Counted from the first letter of the stretch, positions 29,387-39,883 are shown. The stretch is 64,000 nucleotides of DNA from Mantamonas sphyraenae (GCA_026936335.1 JAPMXV010000016.1:186001-250000), one strand, 5' to 3'. Translations and numbers: made by a program. Notes: generated by a model from the sequence alone, not told the origin.

Positions 29387-30205
29387 ATGACACGTTGCAC
29401 TTTTCTCATGATTCTGCTGCTGAGCGCAGGTCTGTTGGCACACGCAATGATCCCCGGACGGGTGGCGGTGGGCGAGTCCGAGCCTGAGGAGGAGTCGGAC
29501 GGGACGGAAGAAGTGGGCTTTGAGCCGCCGACGCCCGGCCAGGAAGGTGAGGACGTCATCGAGGGCACAGAGGGGGCGGAAACCACACAAAGCGGCGGTG
29601 CCAAGGACACAAAGACGACACAAGACACTGCAGACACGCAAAAGACAGGCGACAACGCACCTGCGACGGGCAAGGAGGCAGGCATGGAAAACAAGGAGGG
29701 ACAGGAAGACCAGGAGGAAGATTCTCTGGGTTCGATGCTTGGGGATCTGTTCCGCGAGCTGGGCAAGGAAGTGAGCAAGACAGTGGAGGAGGGTGGCATC
29801 AAGATTTCCATGCATGGCCACTACTGTGGACCGGGGCATGGGGATGTGAACTATGTGCAGGAGCCTGTGGACGTCATCGACGCCGCCTGCAAGGCCCACG
29901 ACTACTGCTACGAGTATGGCCATTACCAGGATTGCTACTGTGACGCAAAGCTGGTGAGTGACATCGACAAGGCTCTGAAGGCGCCCAGTGTGCGTGGCAA
30001 ACTGAGCCAGGAGGCCAAGCAAGCTGGCACGGCCATTCGCTCCTGGTTTGCCCTGGCCGGATGCTCATGTCTGGATGCACAAACGGGCAAGCGTGTCGAG
30101 CAGCAGGCGTATGATAGGGACAACCTCGTCAGCTGTTCCGACCCGGTGGCCTTCAAGGCGTTGCACACGGGCAACATGGATGGTGTGGACAAAGATGAAC
30201 TTTAA
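29387..30205 (+). CDS. Secretory phospholipase A2-like protein with KDEL ER-retention tail
   Basis: Single exon, 272 residues. Signal peptide (MTRCTFLMILLLSAGLLAHA), a ~110-residue acidic Thr/Glu-rich linker, then the PLA2 core: calcium loop HYCGPGHG and catalytic CKAHDYCY with His171-Asp172, plus further Cys (CYC, GCSC) for disulfides. It ends VDKDEL, so the product should stay in the ER lumen rather than be secreted. Known family chemistry is Ca-dependent hydrolysis of the sn-2 acyl ester. The acidic linker resembles low-affinity calcium-binding stretches of other ER residents (inference). The 23 bases coding the last residues and stop are repeated in tandem just downstream. Stops 19 bp short of the convergent PARP stop. 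Confidence 0.8.
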   Translation: MTRCTFLMILLLSAGLLAHAMIPGRVAVGESEPEEESDGTEEVGFEPPTPGQEGEDVIEGTEGAETTQSGGAKDTKTTQDTADTQKTGDNAPATGKEAGMENKEGQEDQEEDSLGSMLGDLFRELGKEVSKTVEEGGIKISMHGHYCGPGHGDVNYVQEPVDVIDAACKAHDYCYEYGHYQDCYCDAKLVSDIDKALKAPSVRGKLSQEAKQAGTAIRSWFALAGCSCLDAQTGKRVEQQAYDRDNLVSCSDPVAFKALHTGNMDGVDKDEL

Positions 30206-30228
30206 GTGTGGACAAAGATGAACTCTAG
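30183..30228. repeat. 23-base tandem duplication of a KDEL-stop tail
   Basis: Copy one, 30183-30205, codes the end of the PLA2-like protein (VDKDEL, TAA). Copy two, 30206-30228, follows directly with two base differences and supplies the TAG stop of the convergent PARP gene on the other strand. Confidence 0.9.
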
Positions 30229-32028
30229 GTGAAATGAACGATGTATTCGGCGTAGCATTGGGCATTGTCAAACACACAAAACATGTTGGTTCCCGATGTG
30301 CTGTCATAGCGCACAGGTTTGCGCTCTGTTGTGCCAAAGATCGTTCGGTTTGTGTTGGGTTTGTACGGCGGTGCACGCAGGCCGCTCTTGCCGCGTGTGC
30401 TGTCACCCACCAACACACGGCAGTACAACATCTTTTGGGTGCGTCCCACATAGCCAGAGGAGATGGAAGCAGAGGTGCCAAAGTAGATTCCCGCCCCAAT
30501 GGCACCATGGAGATTGCTCACCCGATGATCAAACCCTTCCGCGATGATGGTGTCGTACACATCGCCACGTGAGCCATGCCACAGCATCTTTTCGTTGCCA
30601 TTGTTCTCCATGTCCTGGCTTTTGAGGAAGTACCACTTCCAGGTTTGCAGATTCTGGTTGCGTTCGATGCGCGTCACTTTTCTCCCTTCATCGTTTTGAG
30701 AAACTCCCGTGCGACGCCGTTCCACTCGCGAGTGCCTTGGGTGACGTCAAACACCTCGTGTGCCTGGCTCTGGAACTCCCAATACTCTGGGAATCGGATG
30801 TCCGAGGTCAGAGTGATGCCATGACCACTGCTGCTCGCCTGCTGCTCCGACTGCTGAGCACGCAACTCCTCCACCTGCCTGCGCATCTCCTCCATCTCTG
30901 CCAACGCTTTTGCCAGTTGCAACGACGCCTCGTCGTTGCTGGTGGTGCGCAGCAACCCTGGCGTGCCTCCACGAGGGCTCGTCGCATCCCGTTCCTCCTC
31001 TTCAGCCAGAAACCGCGCGTACTCCGCATCCGTCATTCCATTGGCCACAGAAACATCCAACTTTTCGAATTCTCCGTCTCCTGCATCGTATTCGTCGTCT
31101 CCCTGCACCTGGATGACCAATGGTTCGTTCGCGGTGCTTGTTGTCGTTGTTTCCTGCTCAAATTGACGTGCCAGCTCTGCGGCAATGCGTGCATCCTCCT
31201 CCTCCTGCTCCTTCAGTCGTTTCAACATCTCATTGTCCCCCTTGACCAACGCCAGGGCCACCAGTTTGTCTGTGGTTTCGTGCGACTCGGTTTCCACCCT
31301 TTGCCCTGCCCCATGCTCCTCCTCCTCCGCCAGAAACCGCGCCAATTCTTCGTCTGTCATCCCATTTGAGCCTGTCTGTGAGTCTTGTGTGCTTGTGGTC
31401 GTCGTGGTGGTGGTGGTCGTCGTCGTTCCAGCAACACCCCCGTATTCTCCTCCTTCATCTTGCTCAAACTGCCTCGCCAACTCGGCTGCCATGCGCGCAT
31501 CCTCCTCTTCCTGTGTCCTCTTTCGTGCCATCATCTCATCGTTGTCCGTGCCGTGTACTGCCACAGACACGTCTTGCCCCTCTTCCCATCCCGACGGCAG
31601 GGCCCCGCCGCTATTCACCGTGTCGTATGCCTTGCTATTGTTCTCACCACAGAATGCAAGCACGCGGATGGCATCTTCTTGCCCAAGGTTGAACACGGAG
31701 GCCAGAACACGCGCCATTCCCTCCAGCGACGTGTCGTTCACGTCCACTGCTCGCTTCTCTTCCTGAAGCTGCTGGTACACATTCACAATGGCCAATCCCA
31801 CCTCTCCGTCTGCAAAGTGTGGCACAGGTCAAGGCAACAACCATCCAAACTCGGCACGGGAATTCGCAAACTCGGCCCTCATCCTTCACCCCCCACCCGC
31901 CGCCCTTCTCCGCATGCACACCCTTCTTCCACACCAAAGGATATAGTCAATGCCGCCGTTGCCTCGTCCTGTGTGCACCCCGTTGACAAGCACACGTCTT
32001 TGATGTGCTCCTTGCTTGTGGAGGACAT
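30225..32028 (-). CDS. UBA-UIM-PARP: ADP-ribosyltransferase with ubiquitin-binding modules, frame interrupted once
   Basis: Exons 32028-31935 and 31809-30225, about 559 residues. The N-terminus (HIKDVCLSTGCTQDEATAAL joined to DGEVGLAIVNVYQQL) is a UBA-like three-helix pattern. Two near-identical modules follow, each with a UIM-like helix (EEEDARxAAELARQFEQ) and a second acidic helix (NGMTDxEYARFLAEEEE). The C-terminus is a PARP catalytic domain: TRIERNQN, LWHGS (His), GAGIYFG (Tyr), and CYAEYIVHF, where the Glu sits at the catalytic position. The frame shifts by -1 (one base short) at ~30674-30700, between EWNGVAREFLKTM and TRIERNQN, in A/G-rich homopolymers; a TGA follows in the first frame. 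It may modify ubiquitinated targets (inference). Confidence 0.72.
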
Positions 32029-32124
32029 GGAAAACGTTTCCCTTTGTTTTGCACGACACAGCGCTGCACACATCTCACGCTCCCACCCCGACGACCCCTG
32101 GTTCACCCCATTGCTCCATTTCCA

Positions 32125-34002
32125 TCACACACGATTGATGCGTGCAGTCTTGCGCAGAGGCACATCGCCACCCGAGGCAGTGCCAGACTCGGACTGAGGG
32201 GGGGCCTCCTTGCGTGGCCAAAAGGTGACGAGGATGAGCACACCCAGGGCCCATTCAATAAGGCGAAACACGCTGTGGCGTGCCACGACCAAGTTCACGT
32301 CGTCCTTGTCGGGCAAAAAGGTAAACACCAGCAAGATGAGCATGGTGATGACAAAGAACACAGAGGCCAACGTGGTGATGCGAATCACCTTGGTCACCTG
32401 TGCATCCAGCTTCTTACGTCCACGTGCACTGCTGATGCTCCTGCTTTCCTTCAGGTTGCCCGCCAGCTTGTTGCCATAGCGCACAAACCCTGCAAAGACG
32501 AAAAACAATGCTGCTGCGCTGAACGTGTTGTTGTAGATGGACATGCTGATGCCCGAGTACCATCGGATGATGTCGAGCGTGGCTGGCAGCACAATTGCCA
32601 GCACATTGATCACAATCAAGGAGTTGCGGAAGCCCGTCGGGATCCCTGCCGTTGTCTGCTTCAGTTGTGCACGCGCTCCCTTGGTCATCAACACAAAGTA
32701 GAACACGAGGGTGGAGTAGGCATTGAATGTCAACCCCACAGGCAGAAACATCACCAGATTCAACGCCAGCTGGTTGATGGGCACCTCGGGAACCAGCAAC
32801 AGTGCATACGTCACACAACGCAGCACAGACATGAGCAGAATCAGCGCCGTCACCATTCGAGGCAACGTTTTGCCTTCGCCATCCATCAGATGCCGCACCA
32901 CACAGTACAGTGACACGGGAATGAGGCACCCGAACAACACGCTGGTGATCAACCGGTAATAGAAACACAATGTGGGAGCACAGCCATACGACGCCGCACG
33001 CGGTTCACACTCACAATCGTGCTTGCCACTGAGCAATAGTGTGCCCAACGCACGCACCTTGTGTCCCGGCCCCGCAAACACCGCGCTCATGTTCACAGCT
33101 GTCACCACCTCCTGCGGCACCGTTGCATTGTTCGCCGCCGTAAATGTGGCTCCGCTGTCGCTCCCCGCATCCACTGCATACACATCCAGCGTCACACGCT
33201 GCTTCCAGCACCCGTCCCGGCTGTCATACAGCTCCAACGAGTCGATCCCCACAAACCAGTCCGGCGACGGCGCAACCATGCTCACCAGGCTCACCAGAGG
33301 CCGTGTCGACGTCGCACGCACCACAATCTCATCTTGTGCTGTCCCGTGTGTGTGCATTCCCACGTAGAATTGCCCCAACCATGTGCCCAATCCCCCCCAA
33401 AGCGTGTCAGCACACAATCATCGGGTCCCTCTGCCCTCCCTCCTTGTGCCCACTGCACTTTTCCCCCTCCGGCACACGCCACACTGGCCATACAGCACAT
33501 CGAGGCCACCCCACATCACCATGGAATGCACACTGTGCACACAGGCTGCTTTTTCATCGCCCACCCCTCGTGTAAACGTACGAATTGTCGCTTCTGCGGC
33601 AATGCCACTTCCGACATGGATCGCTTCGATTTGCCTCTTGCCCTTGGCCGCCTCCAGTTCCTTGACCAGGGCGGCTGTACTGCCAGTTTCGGCCATACTG
33701 ACCACACCGGGCGATGCCTGTGTGCCCAGTCGCCACATGACGTACGAAGCGTCGTGTCCCGTGCCCACCAGCGGCGAAAAGTGGGCGTTTGCAGGAAACT
33801 CGTGCGGCTGGTTCGCCGCCGTCCAGTTTGACGTAAACCGGGCCACGTAGAAGTTTGTAGAGCCGCAGTACTGAAAACGATGTGTCCTGGTGTCCTTCTG
33901 CTGTACATTCACGCTACTCCGCGCTGCTGTGACTACCCCAAGCACACACGCGAGCAGCACCACGCTCGCAGCAGCAACTGAAACCGCCGCCACTCTGCGC
34001 AT
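32125..34002 (-). CDS. Spondin_N domain fused to a THH1/TOM1-like seven-transmembrane domain
   Basis: Exons 34002-33582 and 33338-32125, 544 residues. Signal peptide (MRRVAAVSVAAASVVLLACV), then a Spondin_N domain: FTSNWTAANQPHEFPANAHFSPLVGTGHDASYVMW, GTQASPGVVSMAETG, LVSLVSMVAPSPDWFVGI and DAGSDSGATFTA are its standard blocks. A Cys-rich linker (CECEP, CAPTLC) leads to seven hydrophobic spans. Span 3 (FLPVGLTFNAYSTLVFYF) and span 7 (RLIEWALGVLILVTFWPRK) resemble the plant THH1/TOM1/TOM3 family. The layout is an extracellular adhesion domain on a 7TM core, as in adhesion receptors but with different parts. Ligand and coupling unknown. The exon junction (donor GTACGT, acceptor GACAG) is chosen by phase and is less certain than the domains. 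Confidence 0.75.
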
Positions 34003-34080
34003 TCTTCTCCTGGCTCCGCCATCGCAACCAACATCGCCCGTTGCCCATGTGATGACCCAAAGCACCCTTTCCTCCCAGTG

Positions 34081-35369
34081 TCACCTTGCCTGTCCCTTGA
34101 CTCCCAATGACGGGACATGTGAACCGCGTCTGCTGCTGCTTCCACCACTTCCACCACTTCCTGCCATTCCACTGCTCCCACTGCTCCCACTGCTCCCAAT
34201 GCTCCCACTGCCCTGCACCATCGCACTCCCACGTCGTGAGCTGGCCCCACTGGTGCCACCATTCCCACTGTTCCCGCTGTTCCCACTTGCTTTTCGCCTC
34301 GATGCAACCACCTCGCGTGCCTCCTGTGCCTCTTGCTTGCTCACATCCACCAATTGGGCACGTGTACGCTCCAGCATGTGTTCCAGCTCCTCTTCACGCG
34401 CCATGCTCAGCTCCTTGACCCGAGCAATCTCCTTCAGGAACTTCCGTTCCAGGTTGGCCAACTCCTTGCGCCGCCGCTTCTCCATGGCCTTCACCAACTC
34501 CTCCTGTTGGAACTCCAGACCCGTCTTTTCCCTGTCCAGCTCCTTCACCCGCCGTGCCAGCTCCCGAATCACGTCGTCCTTTTTGTGCAAATCCTTTTCC
34601 AGCGCCCCGAGCACCTTTGTAAACTGTTCGCTCTTGCGCAACGCCTCCAACGCCTCTGCCAACGACTTTTCCAACGATGACACTTCGATCTGGTGCAATG
34701 CCAGCGACGTCTCCGTCTGCCGCACCTGTTGTTTCAACTTGACAATCACTTCCTCCTTCACTTCCAGCTTGCCCAGCAGCCCGTCCACTTTGGCCTGCAT
34801 GCTGTCGATGGCGTTCTGCGCCTCCGTTTCCTCCCTCTTTTGCAGCTCCTTCATGTCTCGCTGTGTGTGCAGACGTGCCGTGTGTGTGTGTGTGTCAGCC
34901 AGTCAAAAGAGTGAGAGCCGTTACCACCCCCTAATTTTCTTCAACCCTTGCTTGCTTCCCACACACCACCACTTTCCAATTTCCAACCCACGTCATGCTT
35001 CCCAGCCAACTTGGCCAGTTCGTTGGCCAACTGTTGCCTGCAGGCTGCACGGACGGTCTCCAGCTGCCGTGTGTGCACTCGTTGCAGGTAGTCGATCTTG
35101 TTTGTCAGCCGCCAGTGGGCCTTGCCCATGTGTTGTTCCAGTCGATTGTTGTAGTCTGCACGCAGCACTGTCTTTGTGTTCTGCAGCTCCTCTTCTGCGT
35201 GCTGCAGCTCCTCACGCAGCTCGTCCAGCAGCTCCATGAAATCCCCCAGATCCTCCAACGCCGTCTCCTCCGTCTGACACGACACATCCACCTTGTAGTA
35301 TGGATTCACCAGGTCGTCCCGGATGAATTCGCCCAGTTCCGTCTCTTCTTGTTCCACCTCGGGATCCAT
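34081..35369 (-). CDS. Long coiled-coil protein, uncharacterised
   Basis: Exons 35369-34992 and 34860-34081, 385 residues from the first ATG; the frame remains open upstream only to a GTG. A short acidic N-terminus contains VSCQTEE, a peptide seen in several coiled-coil cytoskeletal proteins. Heptads run almost continuously from ~40 to 330. The last ~70 residues are Ser/Gly repeats with RRGS and RRKAS sites, encoded partly by a 9-base tandem repeat. No enzymatic domain. A basal-body, flagellar or cytoskeletal role would fit but is not shown. Head-to-head with Sld5, 69 bp apart. Confidence 0.6.
34173..34215. repeat. 9-base tandem repeat coding Gly-Ser-Ser
   Basis: About four copies of CACTGCTCC, read on the minus strand as GSSGSSGSS in the tail of the coiled-coil protein. 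Confidence 0.75.
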
Positions 35370-35438
35370 ATCGCGGAGAAAGGCGTTGATTTGGTTTGGC
35401 ACGAGGCCTGCAGCTCCTCCCCCCCCAAACCCAACTCA

Positions 35439-36308
35439 ATGTCGTCCTCCTCCGCCTCTGCCTCCCTCTCAGACGGCAACGAGGACGTGCAGCGGCTGAA
35501 AACGGCCTGGGTCAATGAAAAGAGTGCTCCCGAATTGCTTGTTTACGAGCACGAGCTGGTGACCGAGGTCGGCGCACGCATCAAGGAGCAGCAAGACCTT
35601 CTTGACGACATGATTGACGAAGGCAAGCAGGTGCTCGTCCTGGTCATCTACGAGATGGAACTCGATCGCCTCAACTATCTCATCAAAGCCTATCTACGCA
35701 CACGCCTGTACAAGATCCAATCACTCGCCTTCTACCTGTACAAAAACAAGGTGCGCCTCTCACCCCCCCCCACACGCACACGCACACAACAAACGCATGC
35801 ATAGGGTCCCGCTCACATGTGCCCCCCACTTCGTATCATTCCCACATTTTCCACAGGACGACCTCATCGGGCGCATGAGCAAGGCCGAACTGACTTTTCT
35901 TGACGGGTGAGCGTGGTCACACAGCCCTCCCACCGGCCTGCCCCTCTGGCTGTATCGCTGACACACACACACTTCCCGTGTCACTCTCTGCTTGCTTGCC
36001 TTCAATGTTGCCACGCCACCTCCTGTTTACTGTTCAGGTATGTCAAGACGCTGCGCACACACATGAACTCGCTGTTCTTGGGCGCACTGCCTGAGCGACT
36101 GCGCTCCTTGGACGGCAAGGACGACGCAGGCGACATGACACCGGGCCCAAAGACCTCCCGACACGTCATGTGTCGCATCACGGAAGACATCGGCGAGTTT
36201 GACATTGGAGGTGGCGACACCGTGGAACTCAGCAAAGGCGACCAGCTCGTCGTCCGCTACAGCGTCATCTCCGACCTCCTCTTGCAAGACATGGCCCAAT
36301 TGGTCTGA
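35439..36308 (+). CDS. SLD5: GINS complex subunit Sld5 (GINS4)
   Basis: Exons 35439-35750, 35857-35906 and 36038-36308, 210 residues. Family blocks: LKTAWVNEKSAPELLVYEHELV, the A-domain helix IYEMELDRLNYLIKAYLRTRLYKIQ, the linker LTFLDGYVKTLRTHM, and the small C-terminal beta domain VMCRITEDIGEF ... LSKGDQLVVRYSVISDLL. Sld5 with Psf1-3 forms GINS, part of the CMG replicative helicase. Length fits the family (~220). Confidence 0.9.
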
Positions 36309-36367
36309 AAGGGTCCCAAGTCGCAATACAAACCAAAAAGCAGTGCATTTTGCCCGCTCTGCCTGCC

Positions 36368-38408
36368 TCAGTGGGAAAATTCCTCGTCAAGGAACTCGTC
36401 CTCGCTCTCCCCCGGCAGATCCACAGGCACGGGTGCGCCGGCTTGCACCTCCACGGGCACCTCCATGTGTCCACCTCCTGTGCCTGCACCCGCCCGCCTG
36501 TCCCTGTTGTCCCGCAGGGCAATCGACACGTCGGTGTCGTTGAGTTCGTCGTCCGAGGCATCCGAATCGTCGCCCACCTCAAACGTACCCATTTCCTCGT
36601 CCCCCGCCTGGTTGATCACTTTGCCGTAGCGAGCCTTGCCACTCATTGTCTGGGTGCGGTTGAGACCCGTCCAGCGGGGGCACTTGTTGGTGCGGTGCAG
36701 GTGACACCCGACGAGTGCCACCAACACAAACAACGTCAAGCCCGTGGCAATCCATTGGCCCAACGTGGACGGGTAGGGCAGGTTGCCGATGATGTGACCA
36801 ATCCACGTGCCCGTTTCCTTGGGCTTCTCTGTCTTGTTGGCCACAATCGGATCGGGGCACACATACGGCACATGCGTCATGTTCACGTACCCGTTGCGCA
36901 TGCGACAACACACCAACTCCTGGAACTTACCCAGGCAGAAGTTGTTGATGCACGTCTCCTCAAAGTCGATGTGGTTCCACATGCACTCTTTGCTCGACCG
37001 TGTGCACGCCACAAACTCCAGTGCCTCCTTCTTGCAATCCTGGCTCACAATGGGCTGACACATGGGATCCCTGGACAGCAACACATCATTGCCACTGGCA
37101 TTGCTGTTGCCCTCGTCTGTAGACGTCGACGACGGCGTCACTGGTGCCTCCTGCGGAGCCGACGGCTCTTCACACGTGCATCGCGTGAACCGCGGACACT
37201 CCGTGCGGGAGCTGTTGTCACACGCCAGCTTCACCTCGGGTTGGCATGTGTGCGTGGCAGGGTCGCACTCCAGACCATACATGCACACGCTGGGCTGCCA
37301 ATAGGCAGAGAACGGCCTGTGTTCCGGACGTCCATTGCCCCACACGTCGCAACTGCCACCCTGACCAATGGTCAATGGCTCTGTGCACACCCCATTGGAG
37401 CAGTACAGTCCATCCAGACACTGACTCATAAAGTTGCTATAGCTCACCTCGGGTCCCGAATTGCACGCCGCGTTTGCCTCCAGACGCTTCACACACTTTT
37501 GCTCCAAATTGCAGTACATGTCTACCCCACACTGGTTCTCCTTGCTTGGGTCACATGAGTCGTCCAGCACAATCCCGCCGCAGTTCCCGCCCCCATTGCA
37601 CTCGTCTGCAACACACTTTCCGCTGTAGCACTCCTCGGCATGGTAGCATCGTTCGCCCGCGTACCTCTGTGCGTTCATAATGGCCCCCAACACACATCCA
37701 CACCCAGGATGAAGGTTGTGTTTGTGTCAGCCTGTCGTCGGCCTCAGCGCACGCGTTGTTGTTTGCGGTCATTCCGTCTCCCACCGGGCCAATCCGCAGC
37801 CCCAGCCCTGTGTTCACTCACCTTGATCACACACTGTGTCTTGGGAGGTCCATCATCGGGACTCTGTGGTACCAAAGGCTGGTGTGTGGTCGTGGGGTCA
37901 CATGGGTCAGTGTCTGTGTGTCTGTGTGTGTGGGTGTGTGGGTGTGCGACCAACTCACAGGCGAAGCACAGCGGACTCCGGGCCGTCCTTTGGCCGACGG
38001 AGGCAGGTAACGACTACGACCAGGCAGGGGCTTGGTTACCACAGCCGAGTGTGCATCCAGGTGGCTCAAGGTCAGACAGTGCATGACGCTGCCACACTGG
38101 GTGGCTTCGTCCAGCGATGGGTTGCAGTCCTTGTACAGCTTGGGTTTGCTGCATGTCCCTTGCGTGCAGAACAGCCCATTCTGGCACATGCGAATGGCCA
38201 TGCCGGCTTTGGTTGTGGTGTTGACCCTATCCATGAGGAATTGGTCTGCGTCACACACGCTTCCCTCTTTCACCAACACCGTCGCCGCCACAGGGCATGT
38301 GTAGTTACCATACACAAGCACCTCCCCGGCCCCACCCGCTACCAGCCCCATCGTCATCGTCACAGCCGCCACACACGCAATCCATGTGCACACAGCCTTG
38401 AGCAACAT
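36368..38408 (-). CDS. Cys-rich type I membrane protein (receptor-like), uncharacterised
   Basis: Exons 38408-37959, 37863-37822 and 37666-36368, 596 residues. Signal peptide (MLLKAVCTWIACVAAVTMTM), then an ectodomain with ~45 Cys arranged in repeated units of the type CQNGLFCTQGTC, CYHAEECYSGKC, CGVDMYCNLEQKC, CLDGLYCSNGVC and CMYGLECDPATHTC. These resemble dickkopf/colipase or EGF-like disulfide modules. One membrane span (LGQWIATGLTLFVLVALVGC) is near residue 480, followed by a ~110-residue acidic cytosolic tail. Several NxS/T sites are present. No catalytic domain. A surface receptor or adhesion protein is the simplest reading; no family name can be given. Its ATG is 53 bp from that of the divergent CASTOR-like gene. 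Confidence 0.62.
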
Positions 38409-38461
38409 TTTTCAGGGCGCGCGGTGAGTTTGCCTGCGCCCGCGCATCCACCTTGGCTCGC

Positions 38462-39817
38462 ATGTCCCTTGATTCCACCGCCACCGCCACCGCCACTCCC
38501 ACCGCCACCGCCGCCGTGGTTGAATCCCTGTCGATTGCCGAGTTGGTGGGCGACCACAGCCTGCTGGTGGAGGCCGGGAGCGTCACGTCGAGCAGCAGCG
38601 AATCGCACGATTTCAACTGGGCTTCCGAAAACTTCACCACCGTGGAAATGCTCACGCGATGGAATCTCAAACTGCTGCGCTTCACACAAGACTGTTGGAT
38701 CAAATTCACCCATCGTCTGCTCCACCTCCTGCTCGTTTCCAAGGACTCGGAACGCTTCATCAGCTTCACCGAAACCGCAGAGGAGATTTCCCTCCTGCTC
38801 GACGCAGACACCGCCGACGAGTTTATTCGCAATGACGACGAGAGCCAAATCGGCGTCTGCGATGACATTTGGATTCCCGTGAAGCTGGTGGCGCCGGAAG
38901 ACGGAATCGGCTACCAGGGCGTCGGCGTCGTACGCCGTCTCAGCAAGCCACTGGCCTGTAGGGGCATTAGCATCCTGTATCTCAGTGCCTACGAAACCGA
39001 TTATGTGTTTGTGTGCGAGTCGGACAAGGACAAAGCCATTCAGGCCCTGCGTGAGGTTGGTTTGTTCACCGTCATCGTCGACGATGAAACCTATCCGTCG
39101 ATCGACGCCTACGAACTGGACCATTGCGATCCGTGTGCCTATCCCACGGCCGTGTCACGTCTGCAAGGCACCGAGTCACCCGACAAGCTCAGTCTGGGCC
39201 TGGGGCAGGTGGGCGAGCACTTTTTCATTGCCTCCATCGCAAAGAGCAAACTGCCACAGACAACATATCCGCTGCTGCAACTCTTGTTCCCAGACAGGAC
39301 ACGCAAGAGCGGCACTGGAGAGGAGGATGGCAATGATGATGCACAGGACGAGGAGGACGAGGAACAGGAGCACGACGACGACGACATCAACGACAACGAC
39401 AACGATTACGACGGCAAGAGCAGGAGCAGCAGTGGGAGTAGGAATAGCACGTGGGCACCCTCGTTCCTGGGGTACACAGAGACAGATGCCGAGATTTCGC
39501 TGATGCTGAGTGCAGAGGCATTGCAGCAGTTTGAGGACGAGTTTGAAGATTGTGTGCGTGTGTTTCCCACTCGGTGGTCCTGCTTGCACGTCAGCGACAT
39601 TTCCATGGGTTCGGGTACGGCCATTGTCAGTTCCATCAGCCGTGCATTGTCCACCGCGGGCATCTCCATGTTCTACGCGTCCACCTTTAGCACAGACTAC
39701 TTCCTCGTGCCCAGCATTGAGCTCGACGCTGCCGTGGCCACCCTCAAACACAACTTTCTGGTCAGTCAGGACGAGGGCGAGGAGGGCGAGGAGGGAAGTC
39801 AGGAATTTGAGCCGTGA
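38462..39817 (+). CDS. CASTOR-like ACT-domain protein (arginine sensor family)
   Basis: Single exon, 451 residues. Two CASTOR halves are visible. Half one: TRWNLKLLRF, FISFTETAEEISLLLDAD, RGISILYLSAYETDYVFV. Half two: YTETDAEISLMLSAEALQQF and the matching AGISMFYASTFSTDYFLVPS. In human CASTOR1 the Ser of the LST/LSA strand and the Asp of TFNFD contact arginine; both positions (LSAYETD, TFSTD) are kept. CASTOR1 binds GATOR2 and links arginine to mTORC1. An acidic low-complexity insert (~residues 285-335) makes this longer than CASTOR1 (329). Arginine binding is inferred; another amino acid is possible. The stop overlaps an in-frame-for-THOC5 ATG (TGAATG). Confidence 0.78.
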   Translation: MSLDSTATATATPTATAAVVESLSIAELVGDHSLLVEAGSVTSSSSESHDFNWASENFTTVEMLTRWNLKLLRFTQDCWIKFTHRLLHLLLVSKDSERFISFTETAEEISLLLDADTADEFIRNDDESQIGVCDDIWIPVKLVAPEDGIGYQGVGVVRRLSKPLACRGISILYLSAYETDYVFVCESDKDKAIQALREVGLFTVIVDDETYPSIDAYELDHCDPCAYPTAVSRLQGTESPDKLSLGLGQVGEHFFIASIAKSKLPQTTYPLLQLLFPDRTRKSGTGEEDGNDDAQDEEDEEQEHDDDDINDNDNDYDGKSRSSSGSRNSTWAPSFLGYTETDAEISLMLSAEALQQFEDEFEDCVRVFPTRWSCLHVSDISMGSGTAIVSSISRALSTAGISMFYASTFSTDYFLVPSIELDAAVATLKHNFLVSQDEGEEGEEGSQEFEP

Positions 39818-39883
39818 ATGAACAGCACTGAAGTGAGTTTGCTCTACACGGCACGCCGTCGCATCCACTTCTTCGTCGCACCC

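Noticed and set aside
30670-30702. TGA at the PARP frame break as selenocysteine or a reassigned codon
   Set aside because: The conserved sequence continues in another frame, not after the TGA, and TGA ends many intact genes here.
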